Of a DNA stretch of 64,000 bases, positions 63,601 to 64,000 are shown in pieces. Below the pieces are notes generated by a model. The model was not told the DNA's origin, did not search any database, and worked only from the letters and a program-made list of their open reading frames with translations. Made by a program: the position numbers and the translations under genes. Origin of the DNA: Parvularcula lutaonensis (GTDB lineage Bacteria; Pseudomonadota; Alphaproteobacteria; Caulobacterales; Parvularculaceae); NCBI RefSeq assembly GCF_014651915.1, contig NZ_BMXU01000002.1, positions 501,507 through 565,506 on the forward strand, written 5' to 3'. Within the stretch, counting starts at the first letter, position 1; every line of letters starts with the position of its first letter.

Positions 63601-64000
63601 CCTTCACCTCCCTCGACGGCGCCGTCGCGGCCCTTAATGGCGAGGGGATTCGCTTCACCAAGCTCGAAGGCGACGTCTGGACCAAGGATGGCCAGATCGG
63701 CCTTGGCGATGCCAAGCTCGTCGGCTCGTCCTTGGGTGTCTCGGCCACAGGCGTCGTCGACCTCGACCAGAACACAATCGATGTCCGCGGCTCGATCGCG
63801 CCGGCCTATGCGGTGAACTCGCTTCTCGGCTCGCTCCCCGGCATTGGGCGCCTCTTCGTCAGTCGCGAGGGCGAGGGGATCGTCGCCTTCTCCTACTCGA
63901 TCACCGGCGACCTCGACGCACCCATCGTCACCGTGAACACGCTCTCGGCCCTGACCCCCGGCATTCTCCGCCGCATCTTCGAACCCGTGACCCGGACTGA
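60657..64000 (+). CDS. DUF3971/AsmA-like large envelope protein (C-terminus cut off by the window)
   Basis: At least 1,114 aa from a GTG at 60657; the frame is open to the last base, so only the C-terminal end is missing. The N-terminus has a basic cytosolic stretch and one membrane helix (IRAAAFGLSLPLVVSILA, about residues 45-62), then a long periplasmic beta-rich domain. Motifs ARMWVVDNLKSGVLTN and LRTIFEPVT-like ends resemble YhdP/TamB clan proteins (DUF3971 with AsmA-like C-terminal repeats) that move phospholipid between membranes. The last visible residues (LRRIFEPVTRT) are similar to the family end, so little is lost. Confidence 0.88.
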   Translation, partial: MLIGRQSKNQKNAAKSGGEGVGAYVGAHPAQWLAIRALIRAAAFGLSLPLVVSILAMTSNIPTGPLLPLIEERLSEAAGSDIEVDGLFIRIAPRDLVVYFDRLTASGAQEALAENGRAVLPYGGFLHRDLAPRELSVTRIVATARAPVPDGAGEPAAEERTSAAEGRPLPVERLLTLLSSGAVNEVALPDVTIAYLGPDDAPVVTLASGSVRARIRDDGFAVDARLPFAFAGERTEADLQVLARPTGVTELSFVSDGTPIAPVLAVLGVDAFSLGGSVSGRVDLSVDGEGRPIDGSIDLVVPPGEGEMAGRSFSFGENVLQAAFDAGAPVFRIENLAYDIAGNRGRLGGTVAAENLLDPAELLLAFDVYGETIHLDLGGFMQGPLDVERMNARGTFDAARRKLTFEELGSSYFASELKGFLALTFPEGFAGSPRLEADALLPGPLSPEEVLAGWPITLAREARMWVVDNLKSGVLTNLSYVADIPMGAIKPLVPLRDEDMRFTFDASDATVIYLPDMPPITGLEATATVLGNSFTVSAERGYVSGVRLTEAKLDMPRFTPAGATATFNTTLMGDIETILSALEEAGLVVFEEGVTYTPEDFDGMASFDLKVTWPLVAEPSLDDVKVMGEGAFARGSIDDVLPGIDASDAGGRVILTPEMLTVRGDGLAASAPAKFVWRQNLRGEMKADLAVTADLDTLTADMIGLPLRQFFRGEIKADIYARDLTPGSPMEISGDLTNASVSIPELGLSKPRGVSGLVQTTVAIPEPKSKDGTAGLVSLKQLKLSAPTFNIEGSGVFTQEGGVVRLELPRFFIEDRADLSLRLVTENQNLDLELTGEHADASALIDKMFGLSGDGGPLPGRSDLDVALNRVSLKNGVTLNDVTAQGQHDGKGFEQFILTAQIGEQGVLSATLDAPPTEELGFIEVESTDFGILMNGFFGIDSVTGGAGSIKGTTIEDGGFRGRFEVGELVVQDAPILAKILSFTSLDGAVAALNGEGIRFTKLEGDVWTKDGQIGLGDAKLVGSSLGVSATGVVDLDQNTIDVRGSIAPAYAVNSLLGSLPGIGRLFVSREGEGIVAFSYSITGDLDAPIVTVNTLSALTPGILRRIFEPVTRT

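Noticed and set aside
1-64000. tRNA, rRNA, CRISPR or insertion sequence elements.
   Set aside because: I looked in the intergenic gaps for tRNA-like T-loop sequence, repeated spacers and terminal inverted repeats and saw none; a tRNAscan-SE or repeat search would settle it.

Overview
The window is 64 kb of dense, GC-rich chromosome that looks alphaproteobacterial. The support is a sigma-32 (rpoH) 5' end, the Shemin-type ALA synthase hemA beside an LdtR-type MarR regulator and a metal-triad-less hemB, COQ9 divergent from rpsU, lysC-ptsP, the bactofilin/M23 pair, DUF1489, DUF2007, DUF6476 and DUF3971 proteins, and a perfect TTAA-N7-TTAA CtrA-type box. Gene content and order fit the Caulobacterales/Parvularculales side of the class (Hyphomonadaceae- or Parvularculaceae-like), but the genus cannot be fixed from sequence alone. 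I saw no rRNA, tRNA, CRISPR array, insertion sequence or prophage module.

Layout. 1-5.3 kb: rpoH (partial), a secreted metzincin-type protease, rluD with a divergent DUF6476 gene, rarD, and a small membrane protein. 5.5-7.4 kb: a three-gene envelope/stress-type locus (YqjD-like, holin-X-like, long YqjD/apolipoprotein-like helical protein). 7.5-14.2 kb: a forward run of DUF898, M48 protease, TerB, a RimB-RimK fusion, pyrD and an amidohydrolase. 14.3-18.5 kb: lipoprotein, cmk, rpsA, and a DUF481 beta-barrel preceded by a CtrA-like box. 18.5-27.4 kb: pirin, thioesterase, M36 metalloprotease, rpsU/coq9, serine hydrolase, cytochrome c, apt-terB-panB, and a VPLPA-CTERM protein. 27.6-37.3 kb: clpP, clpX, an orphan LuxR, bpt, SLC13 transporter, flavin reductase, hemB, ldtR and hemA. 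37.4-46.7 kb: an overlapping GNAT/DUF2007/HIT/SDR operon, an intergenic sRNA candidate, a racemase, DUF2059, gltA, gltX and comEC. 46.8-56.6 kb: ubiG, an SDR-like protein, lysC-ptsP, slipin-NfeD, a C-terminally membrane-anchored lysozyme, DUF1489 and an unknown membrane-anchored protein. 56.9-64 kb: bacA-lmdC-like pair, bcp-DUF455, and a truncated DUF3971/AsmA-like giant protein.

Much of the window is housekeeping: proteostasis (RpoH, ClpXP, Bpt, M48, NfeD/slipin), tetrapyrrole synthesis (HemA, HemB), translation (S1, S21, GltX, RluD, RimK) and envelope maintenance. The points most worth following are an apparent ATC start codon for rpsU, a small-RNA-like double hairpin at 40.12-40.20 kb, an orphan forward terminator at 30.72-30.75 kb, the RimB-RimK fusion translationally coupled to TerB, and the membrane-anchored lysozyme locus. 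I found no clearly new multi-gene system, and family assignments rest on reading motifs, not on database searches.
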